DNA of 64,000 bases, taken from assembly GCF_002001105.1 (NCBI RefSeq), contig NZ_MUNP01000070.1, positions 1-64,000 on the forward strand. Reading direction: 5' to 3'. Numbering within the stretch: position 1 is the stretch's first letter; every line of letters starts with the position of its first letter. Of the stretch, positions 39,281 to 50,647 are shown in pieces. The stretch comes from Rhodanobacter sp. C06 (GTDB lineage Bacteria; Pseudomonadota; Gammaproteobacteria; Xanthomonadales; Rhodanobacteraceae). The notes beneath the pieces are model-generated. The model saw only the letters and a program-made list of their open reading frames with translations. It made no database searches and had not been told where the DNA came from. A program made the position numbers and the translations under genes.

Positions 39281-41107
39281 TCAGCCGTGCAGCACGTCGT
39301 AGATGCGTTCGGCCAGGCCGCGGTCGATGCCCTTCACTCGCATCAATTCCTCCACGCCGGCAGCCTCCACGCCGGCCAGGCCGCCGAAGGTCTTCAGCAA
39401 CGCGCTGCGGCGGCGCGCCCCCACGCCGGGCACGTCTTCCAGCACGCTGCGCTCGCGCGCCTTCTCGCGCCGTTTGCGGTGGCCGCTGATCGCGAAGCGG
39501 TGCGACTCGTCGCGCACCGCTGCCACCAGATGCAACGCCGGCGAGGTCGGACCGGGATGGATCTCGCGTCCCTGGTCGGCCAGGATCAGGGTTTCCTCGC
39601 CCGCACGCCGCGCCGGGCCCTTGGCCACGCCGACCACGTGGATGCCGGTGACGCCGAGTTCCTGCAGCACCTCCAGCGCCTGCGCCACCTGGCCGCCGCC
39701 GCCGTCGATCAGCAGCACGTCGGGTTTCGCACCCTCGCCTTCGGCGAGCTTGCGGAAACGCCGGGTCAGCGCCTGGTGCATCGCCGCGTAGTCGTCGCCG
39801 GGAGTGATGCCACTGATGTTGAAGCGGCGGTAATGCGACTTCTCCGGCCCTTCCGGCCCGAACACCACGCAGGACGCCACGGTGAGTTCGCCGCGGGTGT
39901 GGCTGATGTCGAAGCACTCGAGGCGCCGCGGCGGTGCGGGCAATTCCAGCAGGCGCTGCAGGTCCTCGAAGCGCGTGCCCAGGGTCTGCCGGCTGGCAAG
40001 GCGCTGGGTCAGCGAGGCCTGCGCATTGCGCTCGGCCATCTGCAGGAAGCGCGCGCGTTCGCCGCGCACGCGGCTCTTCAGCTCCACCGCGTGGCCGCTC
40101 TGTTCCGTCAGCACTTCGGCGAGCACGGCCTGCTCGGGCAGCTCCTCGCCCAGGATCAGCTCGCGCGGCACCGGGCGGTCGAGGTAGTACTGCGCCACGA
40201 ACTGCGCCAGCACGTCGGCCGGCTCCGCATCCAGCGGCAGGCGCGGGAAGAAGTCGCGCGTGCCCAGGCTGATGCCGTCACGGAAGAACAGCACGCTGAC
40301 GCAAGCCATGCCGGCCTCGATGCGGCAGGCGACCACGTCCATGTCGGCGCTGGCGCCTTGCACGTGGTGCTGCGCCTGCAGCTGGCGCAAGGCCGCCACC
40401 TGGTCGCGCAGCGCGGCGGCACGCTCGAAGTCCAGCTTTGTGCTGGCCTGCTCCATCGCCGCGGCCAGCTCGTCGATCACCGCGCTGCTGCGGCCTTCCA
40501 GGAACATCTCGGCGTGGCGCACGTCGTTGGCGTAGTCCTCCTTCGAGATCAGCCCCACGCAGGGCGCGGTGCAGCGGCCGATCTGGTATTGCAGGCAGGG
40601 CCGCGAGCGGTTGCGGAAGTAGCTGTCCTCGCACTGGCGCACCTTGAACAGCTTCTGCATCAGACCCAGGCTCTCGCGCACCGCGAAGGTGCTTGGATAC
40701 GGTCCGAAATAGCGCCCTGGCAGATTCTTCGCACCACGGTGGAAGGCCAATCGCGGATAGTCCTCGCCGCCTGACAGATAGATGTACGGGTAGCTCTTGT
40801 CGTCGCGCAACATGATGTTGTAGCGCGGCTTCAGCGACTTGATCAGCTGCGATTCCAGCAGCAGCGCCTCGCCTTCGGTGCGCGTGACGGTGATGTCGCA
40901 GCGGGCGATCTGCGTGATCATCGCCGCGATGCGCGGCTCCAGCCGGGGCTTCAGGAAATAGCTGCCCACGCGCTTCTTCAGGTTGCCGGCCTTGCCCACG
41001 TACAGGAGTTCGCCGGCCGCGTCGAAATAGCGGTAGACGCCGGGCGAGGTGGTCAGGGTGCGGACGAAGGCCTTGCCGTCGAAGGCGAGCGGCGTGTCGG
41101 ATGGCAT
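39281..41107 (-). CDS. uvrC: Excinuclease ABC subunit C
   Basis: UvrC makes both incisions in nucleotide excision repair with UvrB. It has 608 residues. The GIY-YIG nuclease for the 3' cut is at about 14-95 (PGVYRYFDAAGELLYVGKAG). A UVR motif near 200-235 binds UvrB. The RNase H-like domain for the 5' cut contains CFDISHTRGE, VFGPEGPEKSHYRRFNI and LIDGGGGQ. The tandem helix-hairpin-helix at the end holds VPGVGARRRSALLKTFGG. All key motifs are present. It starts with ATG and is 60 bases before pgsA. Confidence 0.97.
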   Translation of the reverse strand: MPSDTPLAFDGKAFVRTLTTSPGVYRYFDAAGELLYVGKAGNLKKRVGSYFLKPRLEPRIAAMITQIARCDITVTRTEGEALLLESQLIKSLKPRYNIMLRDDKSYPYIYLSGGEDYPRLAFHRGAKNLPGRYFGPYPSTFAVRESLGLMQKLFKVRQCEDSYFRNRSRPCLQYQIGRCTAPCVGLISKEDYANDVRHAEMFLEGRSSAVIDELAAAMEQASTKLDFERAAALRDQVAALRQLQAQHHVQGASADMDVVACRIEAGMACVSVLFFRDGISLGTRDFFPRLPLDAEPADVLAQFVAQYYLDRPVPRELILGEELPEQAVLAEVLTEQSGHAVELKSRVRGERARFLQMAERNAQASLTQRLASRQTLGTRFEDLQRLLELPAPPRRLECFDISHTRGELTVASCVVFGPEGPEKSHYRRFNISGITPGDDYAAMHQALTRRFRKLAEGEGAKPDVLLIDGGGGQVAQALEVLQELGVTGIHVVGVAKGPARRAGEETLILADQGREIHPGPTSPALHLVAAVRDESHRFAISGHRKRREKARERSVLEDVPGVGARRRSALLKTFGGLAGVEAAGVEELMRVKGIDRGLAERIYDVLHG

Positions 41108-41183
41108 GCGGGGATTTTAGCCGGTTCGCGTGGCCGTGATCGGTATCATCGACGCCACTGTCGATGGCTTTACGGAAACGCGC

Positions 41184-41342
41184 ATGGGCTGCCTGCCGAT
41201 ACCGATATTGTTCGTGCTTGGCGTGCTGGTCGGCGACTGGCTGTGGGGCGATACGGGCGCGTTGTGGGGCGCCGGCATCGGCCTGCTGCTCGGGCTGGTT
41301 CTGTTCGGCGTCTTCATCCTGAAGCTGCGACGGCGGCGCTGA
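41184..41342 (+). CDS. Small two-helix membrane protein
   Basis: This 52-residue protein (MGCLPIPILFVLGVLVGDWL and on) has two hydrophobic helices with a glycine-rich turn (WGDTGALWGAGIG) and ends in a basic tail (LKLRRRR). The ATG at 41184 has GGAAACG upstream. An in-frame start at 41130 would add 18 residues that look non-coding. It is probably an inner-membrane peptide of unknown role between divergent uvrC and the convergent phosphatase gene. Confidence 0.6.
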   Translation: MGCLPIPILFVLGVLVGDWLWGDTGALWGAGIGLLLGLVLFGVFILKLRRRR

Positions 41343-41349
41343 GCGGCCT

Positions 41350-41826
41350 TCAGCGATTGAGGTTGCGCAAGCGCTCGACCAGGCCGGCGACGCCACGCTC
41401 GGCCAGTTTCACTGCCGCGGTGAAACCGGCCGCATCGCCATGCCACGGATCGGGAAAATCCGCCGGCGGCGCCATACCCGTCCACTCCAGGAACAACGCG
41501 GTCCGCTCCACCTGCTCGGGCGTGCCGGCAAGCTGGCGCAAGCCACGCAGGTTGTCGCGGTCCATCGCCAGCAACAGGTCGTAGTCCGCGAAATCGCGCT
41601 CGCGCAGCTGGCGCGCACGATGCTTCGACAAGTCATGGCCCGCGGCGCGCGCCGCCGCGACCATGCGTGGATCGGCGCCCTCGCCTGCATGCCAGCCGCC
41701 GGTGCCGCAGGAGGCCACGGTCACGTCCAGCCCGGCGTCGGCCAGACGCTTGCGCGCCACGGCCTCCGCCAGCGGCGAACGGCAGATGTTGCCGAGGCAG
41801 ACGAACAGCACGCGGCGCGCGATCAT
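41350..41826 (-). CDS. Low-molecular-weight protein-tyrosine phosphatase
   Basis: This 158-residue cytosolic phosphatase has the nucleophile loop CLGNICRS (Cys10 to Arg16) and the general-acid DPW (in DFPDPWHGD), both required for catalysis. Family members dephosphorylate tyrosine kinases that control polysaccharide export. No such kinase gene is beside it. The ATG overlaps the kdsB stop (ATGA), so the two are translationally coupled. Confidence 0.93.
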   Translation of the reverse strand: MIARRVLFVCLGNICRSPLAEAVARKRLADAGLDVTVASCGTGGWHAGEGADPRMVAAARAAGHDLSKHRARQLRERDFADYDLLLAMDRDNLRGLRQLAGTPEQVERTALFLEWTGMAPPADFPDPWHGDAAGFTAAVKLAERGVAGLVERLRNLNR

Positions 41827-42596
41827 CCCTGCGCCAGCAACCACTGCTCGGCGCGTGCGAGATCGGCCTCGGTGTCGATGCCGGGCGGGAACGGCTCGGG
41901 CGTGAGCCGCGCCGCGATGGCATGGCCATGTTCCAGCACGCGCAACTGCTCCAGCGACTCGGCCTGCTCCAGCGGCGTGCGCGGCAGTCGGGCGTATTGC
42001 GCGAGGAAACCCGCACGGTAGGCATAGATGCCGATGTGGCGCAGAAACGGCGCGCCGGCCGGCAGCACCTCACGGTTCGCGGCGAAGGCGTCGCGCGCCC
42101 AAGGCAACGGTGCGCGACTGAAGTACAGCGCACCCCCGTTCGCGCCGCGCACCAGCTTCACGACGTTCGGATCGAACAATTCGTGCGCGTCGGCGATCGG
42201 GGTCGCCAACGTGGCCATCGGCGCGTCGTCCTCGGCCAATGCGTGCGCCACCTCGCGAATGCCCGCCGCCGGAGCGAACGGCTCGTCGCCCTGCAGGTTA
42301 ACCACGATGGCGTCGTCGGCCCAACCGCACAGCACGGCGCACTCGGCCAGACGGTCGCTGCCGGAGGCGTGGTCGGCGCGCGTCATGCAGATCTTGACGC
42401 CCTGCCCGGCCAGCGCATCGGCGATGCGCGCATCGTCCGTCGCCACCACCACGGCCGCCGCGCCCGCCTGCAAGGCCCGCTGGGCCACGCGCACCACCAT
42501 GGGCACGCCGGCGATCTCGCGCAGAGGCTTGGCCGGCAAGCGGGTGGAGCCATAGCGGGCGGGAATGGCGACGATGAAGGGTGGGACAGTAGGCAT
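41823..42596 (-). CDS. kdsB: 3-deoxy-manno-octulosonate cytidylyltransferase
   Basis: KdsB activates Kdo with CTP for lipopolysaccharide inner core assembly. From the ATG at 42596 it has 257 residues. Diagnostic segments are [14 protein letters not shown] at the nucleotide-binding N-terminus, [31 protein letters not shown], and [16 protein letters not shown] 15 bases upstream is also open but lacks support. It is followed by the phosphatase gene with an ATGA overlap and preceded by aroA across 121 bases that hold a dispersed hairpin. Confidence 0.97.
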   Translation of the reverse strand: MPTVPPFIVAIPARYGSTRLPAKPLREIAGVPMVVRVAQRALQAGAAAVVVATDDARIADALAGQGVKICMTRADHASGSDRLAECAVLCGWADDAIVVNLQGDEPFAPAAGIREVAHALAEDDAPMATLATPIADAHELFDPNVVKLVRGANGGALYFSRAPLPWARDAFAANREVLPAGAPFLRHIGIYAYRAGFLAQYARLPRTPLEQAESLEQLRVLEHGHAIAARLTPEPFPPGIDTEADLARAEQWLLAQG

Positions 42597-42680
42597 GGCG
42601 GACTCGGACAAAAACCGGTTGCGACTCTACCGGAATTGCCGACGCGTGAAGGTCATCGCAAGACCGAACCCTCACCCCAA

Positions 42681-42703
42681 CCCCTCTCCCGATGGGAGAG
42701 GGG
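42681..42703. repeat. Dispersed-type hairpin between aroA and kdsB
   Basis: CCCCTCTCCC, a GAT loop and GGGAGAGGGG form a perfect 10-base stem, preceded by CCCTCACCCCAA. This motif is familiar as a scattered repeat in many GC-rich Proteobacteria, often between genes. It could also act as a terminator for aroA, but no T-run follows. Confidence 0.5.
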
Positions 42704-42717
42704 CGCAGGCATCCAGG

Positions 42718-44028
42718 TCAGTCCACGACATCCAGCGCGAAGCCACAGCCGTTGGCCAGCGCCATGAAACCAGGGAACGAGGTGGCCACGTGGCGGCAGT
42801 CGTTGATGCGCACCGACGCCTGTGCCACCAGACCAGCCACCGCGAAGCTCATCGCGATGCGGTGGTCGGTGAGGCTTTCCACCGTGCCGGCCGCCAGCGT
42901 GCCGCCATGGATGGTCGCGCCGTCGGGCGTTTCGTCCACCGTGATGCCCAAGGCGCGCAGGCCCGTGGCCATGGCGGCGAGGCGGTCGGATTCCTTCACG
43001 CGCAACTCGGCGGCGCCATGGATGACGGTGCGGCCCTCGGCCACTGCCGCAGCGACGAAGAGCGCGGGGAATTCGTCGATCATGTCCGGCACCAGTGCCT
43101 CGGGCAATTCGACGCCGTGCAGCGGCGCGTGACGCACCATGATGTCGCCCACCGGCTCGCCACCGCTTTCGCGCGGATTGTCGATGCGGATGTCGGCGCC
43201 CATCAGGCGCAGCGCTTCGAGCAGGCCGGTGCGACGCGGGTTGAGGCCCACCGCCGGCAGGCGCAGCTCGGAGCCGGGCACGATGCTTGCGGCGACGAGG
43301 AAGAACGCCGCCGAGGAGAAATCCGCCGGCACGTCCACGTCGGTGGCGTGCAGCGTGTGTCCGCCGGAAAGCTTCGCGCGCCCCGGCTCGAACGCGATCG
43401 GCCAGCCGAACGCGGCCAGCATGCGCTCGGTGTAGTCGCGGGTGGGATGCGGCTCGACCACCTCGGTCTCGCCTTCCGCATACAGGCCGGCCAGCAGCAG
43501 CGCGGACTTCACCTGCGCGCTGGCCACCGGCAATTCGTAGCGGATGCCGTGCAGGCGCTGGCCACCGCGCACGACGAGCGGCGGCAGGCCATCCTGCGTA
43601 TCGATGCGCGCGCCCATCGCGGCCAGCGGATCGGTGACGCGGCGCATCGGCCGCTTCGACAGCGAGGCGTCGCCGACCAGGGTGCTGTCGAAGGCCTGCC
43701 CGGCCAGCAGGCCGGCCAGCAGGCGCATGCCGGTGCCCGCGTTGCCGCAATCCAGCGCCTGCGCGCTGGCGCGCAGGCCGTGCAGGCCCACGCCGTGCAC
43801 CACGCGCTCGCCGTCGGCCGGCGTCTCGATGCGCACACCGAGCTGCTGCAACACGGCGGCGGTGGCGCGGGTGTCCTCGCCTTCGAGGAAACCGCGGATA
43901 TGCGACACCCCGTCGGCCAGCGCGCCAAACATCAATGCGCGGTGCGAAACGGACTTGTCTCCCGGCACGCCCACGCTACCCCGCAGCGGGCCGGCCGGGC
44001 CGCTGCGCCAGTCCAGCCGCCCGCTCAA
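42718..44028 (-). CDS. aroA: 3-phosphoshikimate 1-carboxyvinyltransferase (EPSP synthase)
   Basis: AroA transfers enolpyruvate from PEP to shikimate-3-phosphate, the sixth step of the shikimate pathway. The protein has 436 residues with family blocks VPGDKSVSHRALMFG, DCGNAGTGMRLLAGLLAG and RTVIHGAAELRVKESDRLAAM. The likely start is a TTG at 44028 that overlaps the pheA stop (TTGA). It places 22 residues before PGDKS, as in E. coli. It follows pheA and serC in one run. An earlier frame opening overlaps pheA and is unlikely. Confidence 0.95.
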   Translation of the reverse strand: MSGRLDWRSGPAGPLRGSVGVPGDKSVSHRALMFGALADGVSHIRGFLEGEDTRATAAVLQQLGVRIETPADGERVVHGVGLHGLRASAQALDCGNAGTGMRLLAGLLAGQAFDSTLVGDASLSKRPMRRVTDPLAAMGARIDTQDGLPPLVVRGGQRLHGIRYELPVASAQVKSALLLAGLYAEGETEVVEPHPTRDYTERMLAAFGWPIAFEPGRAKLSGGHTLHATDVDVPADFSSAAFFLVAASIVPGSELRLPAVGLNPRRTGLLEALRLMGADIRIDNPRESGGEPVGDIMVRHAPLHGVELPEALVPDMIDEFPALFVAAAVAEGRTVIHGAAELRVKESDRLAAMATGLRALGITVDETPDGATIHGGTLAAGTVESLTDHRIAMSFAVAGLVAQASVRINDCRHVATSFPGFMALANGCGFALDVVD

Positions 44029-45113
44029 GGCAGCGCCACCGGGTAGGAGCCGAGCACGCGCAGCTGCGCCACCGACTGCTCGATCTCCTTCACCGCCGCC
44101 TGCAGGGCTTGGTCCTGGATGTGGCCGGAGACGTCGATGAAGAACGCGTACTGCCACTTGCCGCTGTGTGCCGGGCGCGATTCGATGCGGTTGAGGCTCA
44201 CGCCGTGCTGCGCGAACGGGCTGAGCACGTGGTACAGCGCGCCCGGTTGATCGTTCACCGTGATCAGCAGCGAGGTGCGGTCGTTGCCCGAGGGTGGGAA
44301 CAGGCTGCGGCCGATCACCAGGAAACGGGTGGTGTTGTCGGCACGGTCTTCGATGCCGCTGGCCAGCGTCTGCAGGCCATAGACCTTGCCCGCGGTTTCG
44401 CCGGCGATCGCGCCGGCGTCATCGGCGTGACGCGCCAGCCGCGCGGCCTCCGCGTTGCTGCCCACCGCCTCGCATTCCACGTTCGGCAGGTTCATGCGCA
44501 GCCAGGTCTTGCATTGCTGCAGCGACTGCGCGTGGGCATAGACGCGCCGGATGTCCTCCAGCCGCCCGGCCATCGAGTGCAGGCACTGGTGCACGCGCAG
44601 TTCGACCTCGCCGCAGATGCGCGCATCGGAAGTGAGGAACATGTCCAGCGTCACCTGGATCATGCCCTGCCCGGAGTTCTCCACCGGCACCACGCCGAAA
44701 TCGGCATGCCCGGCGGCGACTTCCTGGAATACCTCCTCGATGCTGCCCAGCGGCAGGCCGTAGGCGGCATGGCCGAAGTGCTTGCGCACCGCCTGCTCGC
44801 TGAAGGTGCCTTCGGGACCGAGGAAACCGATCTTCAACGGGTCTTCCTGCGCCAGGCACGAGGACATGATCTCGCGGAACAGCCGCACCATCTCGGCATC
44901 CGGCAGCGGTCCCTTGTTGCGGTCCACCACCATGCGCAGCACGTGCGCCTCGCGCTCGGGGCGGTAGTAGTCGATCGCGGACAGGCCCTCGCCCTTCACC
45001 CGGGCCACTTCCTGCGCCCAGTTCGCGCGCTCGGAGATCAGTTCCTGGATCTGCCGGTCGATGCTGTCGATGCGCTCGCGCACGTCGGTCAGCGAGGTCT
45101 TGCTGTCGGTCAT
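44025..45113 (-). CDS. pheA: Bifunctional chorismate mutase/prephenate dehydratase (P-protein)
   Basis: PheA converts chorismate to prephenate and then to phenylpyruvate. It has 362 residues from the ATG at 45113. A chorismate mutase (AroQ) domain is at about 1-90 (LTDVRERIDSIDRQIQELIS, YRPEREAHVLR). The prephenate dehydratase domain follows (KIGFLGPEGTFSEQA, GVVPVENSGQGM, NTTRFLVIG). The C-terminal ACT domain (LLITVNDQPGALYHVL, RIESRPAHSGKWQYAFF) contains the ESRP motif for phenylalanine feedback. Order serC, pheA, aroA is common in gammaproteobacteria. Confidence 0.97.
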   Translation of the reverse strand: MTDSKTSLTDVRERIDSIDRQIQELISERANWAQEVARVKGEGLSAIDYYRPEREAHVLRMVVDRNKGPLPDAEMVRLFREIMSSCLAQEDPLKIGFLGPEGTFSEQAVRKHFGHAAYGLPLGSIEEVFQEVAAGHADFGVVPVENSGQGMIQVTLDMFLTSDARICGEVELRVHQCLHSMAGRLEDIRRVYAHAQSLQQCKTWLRMNLPNVECEAVGSNAEAARLARHADDAGAIAGETAGKVYGLQTLASGIEDRADNTTRFLVIGRSLFPPSGNDRTSLLITVNDQPGALYHVLSPFAQHGVSLNRIESRPAHSGKWQYAFFIDVSGHIQDQALQAAVKEIEQSVAQLRVLGSYPVALP

Positions 45114-45162
45114 GTCGGATGTCTGGATGGATAGAAGGCCAAATGCATGATGCCCGAAATGC

Positions 45163-46248
45163 TCAACCGTGTCGCGCCGCGAAGTCGCGCATGAAGGCCA
45201 CGAGCGCATCCACCGCCTCCGGCGGCACCGCGTTGTAGAGCGAGGCGCGCATGCCGCCCAGCGCCTTGTGGCCCTTGAGCGCGAACAGGCCGGCAGCCTC
45301 GGATTCGGCGAGGAACAGCGCATCCAGCGCGCTGTCGTGCAGGGTGAACGGCACGTTCATGCGCGAGCGCGCGGCCGGGTCGACCGGGTTGCGGTAATAG
45401 CCGCCGGAGCCGTCGATGGCCGCGTACAGGCGTTCCGCCTTGACGCGGTTGCGCTCGCCGATGGCGGCGAGGCCACCCTGCGCCTTCAGCCACTCGAAGG
45501 TGAGCCCGGCGAGGTACCAGCCCCAGGTGTTCGGCGTGTTGAGCATGGAGTCGTTCGCCGCATGCTCCGCATAGCGGAAAATCTTCGCCATCGGCCGTGT
45601 CGCACGAGCCAGCAGATCGCGACGAACGATCATCAGCACCAGGCCGGAAGGGCCGATGTTCTTCTGCGCTCCGGCGTAGATCAGGCCGAAACGATGCACG
45701 CCCAGCGGCGCCGAAAGGATGTCGGAGGACATATCCGCCACCAGCGGCACCTCGCCCACGTCGGGGATATCGTGGTGCTGCACGCCGTGGATGGTTTCGT
45801 TGGGCGTGTAGTGCACGTAGGCTGCGCGCGGGTCGAGCTTCCATGCCTCGCGCGGAGGCAGGCGGCGGTAATCGTCGGCCTTGCTGTCGGCGGCCACGTT
45901 GACCCTGACATAGGGCGTCGCCTCGCTGGCCGCCTTGGCGCCCCAGTGGCCGTTGACGATGTAGTCGGCACTGTCGCCCTCGCCCGCCAGGTTCATCGGA
46001 ATCTGCGCGAAATGCTGAGTGGCGCCGCCTTGCAGGAACAGCACGGCGTAGTCGTCGGGGATCGCGGCCAGTTCGCGCAGGTCGGCCTCGGCGCGGGCCG
46101 CCATCGCGATGAAGCGCTTGCCGCGATGCGACTGCTCCATCACCGACATGCCGCTGCCGTCCCAGTCCAGCAGTTCGCGCTGCGCGCGCTCGAGCACCTC
46201 GCGCGGCAGCGCCGCTGGACCCGCACTGAAATTCCAAACCTGGCTCAC
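45163..46248 (-). CDS. serC: Phosphoserine aminotransferase
   Basis: SerC transaminates 3-phosphohydroxypyruvate for serine synthesis and also acts in pyridoxal phosphate synthesis. It has 361 residues from the GTG at 46248. Features are VWNFSAGPAALP at the start, QGGATQHFAQIPMNL, HYTPNETIHGV, and the PLP lysine K196 in YAGAQKNIGPSG. GGGGATAG lies upstream of the start. A TTG one codon earlier is also open. The next gene, pheA, starts 49 bases after the stop. Confidence 0.97.
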   Translation of the reverse strand: MSQVWNFSAGPAALPREVLERAQRELLDWDGSGMSVMEQSHRGKRFIAMAARAEADLRELAAIPDDYAVLFLQGGATQHFAQIPMNLAGEGDSADYIVNGHWGAKAASEATPYVRVNVAADSKADDYRRLPPREAWKLDPRAAYVHYTPNETIHGVQHHDIPDVGEVPLVADMSSDILSAPLGVHRFGLIYAGAQKNIGPSGLVLMIVRRDLLARATRPMAKIFRYAEHAANDSMLNTPNTWGWYLAGLTFEWLKAQGGLAAIGERNRVKAERLYAAIDGSGGYYRNPVDPAARSRMNVPFTLHDSALDALFLAESEAAGLFALKGHKALGGMRASLYNAVPPEAVDALVAFMRDFAARHG

Positions 46249-46312
46249 CAAGCTATCCCCGTGGCTGCGTTCGCCCCATTATGCCGCGCCGCAGCATGGA
46301 ATCGTCAATGGC

Positions 46313-47080
46313 TCAAAACCGGATCCACAGCACCAGCGCGATGCCCAGTGCCAGCACCGCGGCAGTGACGATCAGCCACCACATCTCGCCGCGGGGGCCG
46401 GCAGCATCCTCGGGCAGGATCGACGTCGGCGGTTCCGACGGCACGATCGCGGGTTCCGCTTCCATGCCCGGTGCATCCAGCACGAAGCGGTGCGGCCCCA
46501 GGCTCAGCTGGTCGCCGGGCTGCAGCGCCACGCGCTGCACCGGCACGCCGTTCAGCCGCAGCGGATAAGTCATCGACGCCTGCGCCGTTTCCAGCATCAG
46601 GCAATCGTCCTGCCAACCCAGTTTCAGGCTGGCTACCTCGCCCTGCGGCAGTTCCAGCGGGTAGCGGCCGTATGGCCCCAGTTCCAGGCCATCGCCAATC
46701 GGCAACACGCGCCCGGAGAGGGCACCGGCCAGCGCACGCAAGGCGGCGGTGCAGCGCGCCTGCACCGGGGCTGGTGCCGCCTCGCGCTGCTCCGGCGAAA
46801 CGGCGGCGCGCAGCAGCATGCGGCAATCGCCCACGCTCAGCATGTCGCCGGGGCGCAGCAGGGCGCGTTCGCGCACCGGCCGCGCGTTCACGTACACGCG
46901 GGTGGCCGAGGGCAACACCTGCAGCACCCAGCCACGGTTGTCCTGCTCGATGCGCAGGTGCCTTGGCGCGGCCTGCGTCGTCGACAGCACCAGGTCGTTG
47001 TCCGCCGCACTGCCTATCCGCAATTGTGGTTCGGCCCACAGGAAATCTTCGCGGGCGGAATGGAAAAACTCGATGCGCAT
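46313..47080 (-). CDS. FHA-domain protein with C-terminal membrane anchor
   Basis: This 255-residue protein has one clear forkhead-associated region (about 17-88: LRIGSAADNDLVLS, RHLRIEQDNRGWVLQ, VYVNARPVRE, LRPGDMLSVGDCRM). A second, weaker FHA-like half follows (LELGPYGRYPLELP, LRLNGVPVQRVALQPGDQ, LGPHRFVLD). One C-terminal helix (MWWLIVTAAVLALGIALVLW) would anchor it with the domains in the cytoplasm. FHA domains bind phosphothreonine. The start is the ATG at 47080. The ligand and partner kinase are unknown. It may be transcribed with the serC run downstream. Confidence 0.82.
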   Translation of the reverse strand: MRIEFFHSAREDFLWAEPQLRIGSAADNDLVLSTTQAAPRHLRIEQDNRGWVLQVLPSATRVYVNARPVRERALLRPGDMLSVGDCRMLLRAAVSPEQREAAPAPVQARCTAALRALAGALSGRVLPIGDGLELGPYGRYPLELPQGEVASLKLGWQDDCLMLETAQASMTYPLRLNGVPVQRVALQPGDQLSLGPHRFVLDAPGMEAEPAIVPSEPPTSILPEDAAGPRGEMWWLIVTAAVLALGIALVLWIRF

Positions 47081-47215
47081 TGCCGTACCAATCCATTGAC
47101 CACGGCACTCTATCATGCGATTCCTGAGCACCCGTTCACGCTTTTGCACCGATTCACGCCACGTCGAATCGCAGCGCGCGAAGGCTTATCATGCCCGCCC
47201 CCGACGGAGCTCCGC

Positions 47216-47491
47216 ATGCCCAGCATCGACATCCACCGCCCCCATCGCCTGCCGCTGCCGGAAGCCCGCGCCGTGGTCGAGAAAGTGGCTGCGCGCATGC
47301 ACGAGAAGTTCGATCTCGAAGGCCGCTGGCAGGGCGACACCTTGCACTTCTCCCGTCCCGGCGTGAAGGGCCAGATCGCCGTGGAAAGCGATGCGATACG
47401 AGTGCGCGCCGAGCTGGGCCTGCTGCTGTCCCCGCTCAAGGGCATGATCGAGCAGGAGATCCGGCGCAAGCTGGACGAGCATTTCGCCTGA
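47216..47491 (+). CDS. Polyhydroxyalkanoic acid system family protein
   Basis: This 91-residue protein carries the PHA_gran_rgn pattern: [59 protein letters not shown], and a basic end [13 protein letters not shown]. The family is annotated from polyhydroxyalkanoate granule operons, but many members occur without such genes, and none are seen here. GGAG lies six bases before the ATG. infA begins 82 bases downstream. Confidence 0.8.
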   Translation: MPSIDIHRPHRLPLPEARAVVEKVAARMHEKFDLEGRWQGDTLHFSRPGVKGQIAVESDAIRVRAELGLLLSPLKGMIEQEIRRKLDEHFA

Positions 47492-47573
47492 CGGCCTGAT
47501 TTTGATCGAGCGCCCGACCGTGGCATACTTGCCGGCTTACGCGGTCATCACGGCCGCGCGCGATCCGGACCAC

Positions 47574-47792
47574 ATGGCCAAAGACGACGTCATCGAAATG
47601 GAAGGCACGGTCCTGGAGACCCTGCCCAATACCATGTTCCGCGTGCAGCTGGAGAACGGGCACGTGGTCATCGCCCACATCTCCGGGCGCATGCGCAAGC
47701 ATTACATCCGCATCCTCACAGGCGACAAGGTCAAGATCGAGATGACCCCGTACGACCTGAGCAAGGGGCGGATCACCTATCGCATGAAATAA
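47574..47792 (+). CDS. infA: Translation initiation factor IF-1
   Basis: IF-1 blocks the ribosomal A site during initiation. The protein has 72 residues, the standard length. Family features are [40 protein letters not shown] and [20 protein letters not shown]. The start is the ATG at 47574; an upstream open frame adds nothing conserved. A strong hairpin terminator follows it. It lies beside convergent clpA, as in E. coli. Confidence 0.97.
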   Translation: MAKDDVIEMEGTVLETLPNTMFRVQLENGHVVIAHISGRMRKHYIRILTGDKVKIEMTPYDLSKGRITYRMK

Positions 47793-47813
47793 GGCGGCAA
47801 CCGCATCGGCATG

Positions 47814-47840
47814 AAAAGGCCGCGCATCGCGCGGCCTTTT
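47814..47840. terminator. Bidirectional rho-independent terminator between infA and clpA
   Basis: AAAAGGCCGCGC and GCGCGGCCTTTT pair perfectly around a three-base ATC loop. The A-run on one side and T-run on the other let it end transcription of infA on the plus strand and clpA on the minus strand. Confidence 0.85.
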
Positions 47841-47867
47841 GTGTTACCTGATGTTGCCGGCCAGCGG

Positions 47868-50141
<2,274 letters not shown>

Positions 50142-50205
50142 CCGGACCGTCTCCGTTGCAATGGCATGGGCGGCCTTCGCCGCGATGGCTACATAGTGGG
50201 GGTGT

Positions 50206-50532
50206 TCAGAGCTTTTCCATAGTGCACAACAGAGGATGCTGATGCGAGCGTGAATACTCGTTGACCTGGGTGACCTTGGTCTCGGCCACCTCGCGGGTGA
50301 ACACGCCGCACACGCCCTTGCCGCGGGTATGCACGTGCAGCATCACTTGCACCGCACGCTCCTGGTCCAAGCCAAAGAAACCGCGCAGCACCTCGACCAC
50401 GAAGTCCATCGGCGTAAAGTCGTCGTTGAGCAGCACTACCTGGAACAGCGGCGGCTTTGCGACCTCGGGCTTCGCGGTCTGCACCGCCAGGCCGTGGCCG
50501 CTTTCGTGTTCGTTTTCGTGTTCGTGGGCCAT
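50206..50532 (-). CDS. clpS: ATP-dependent Clp protease adaptor ClpS
   Basis: ClpS delivers proteins with N-terminal Leu, Phe, Tyr or Trp to ClpAP. The protein has 108 residues. The binding pocket motifs [20 protein letters not shown] and [19 protein letters not shown] are intact, and the charged N-terminal extension ([12 protein letters not shown]) passes into the ClpA pore. It is co-transcribed with clpA. With aat at 16.8 kb it completes the bacterial N-degron pathway inside this window. Confidence 0.97.
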   Translation of the reverse strand: MAHEHENEHESGHGLAVQTAKPEVAKPPLFQVVLLNDDFTPMDFVVEVLRGFFGLDQERAVQVMLHVHTRGKGVCGVFTREVAETKVTQVNEYSRSHQHPLLCTMEKL

Positions 50533-50647
50533 GGATGACGGGTGTTCCTTCGACGGTTGCGATTATACGCTGCGCCGCCTGCACGCTTCGCGGCGACCGC
50601 AACGACAGGTAGTGGCACAATGACGCCTTTTCCAGTCCCCGCCCGTC

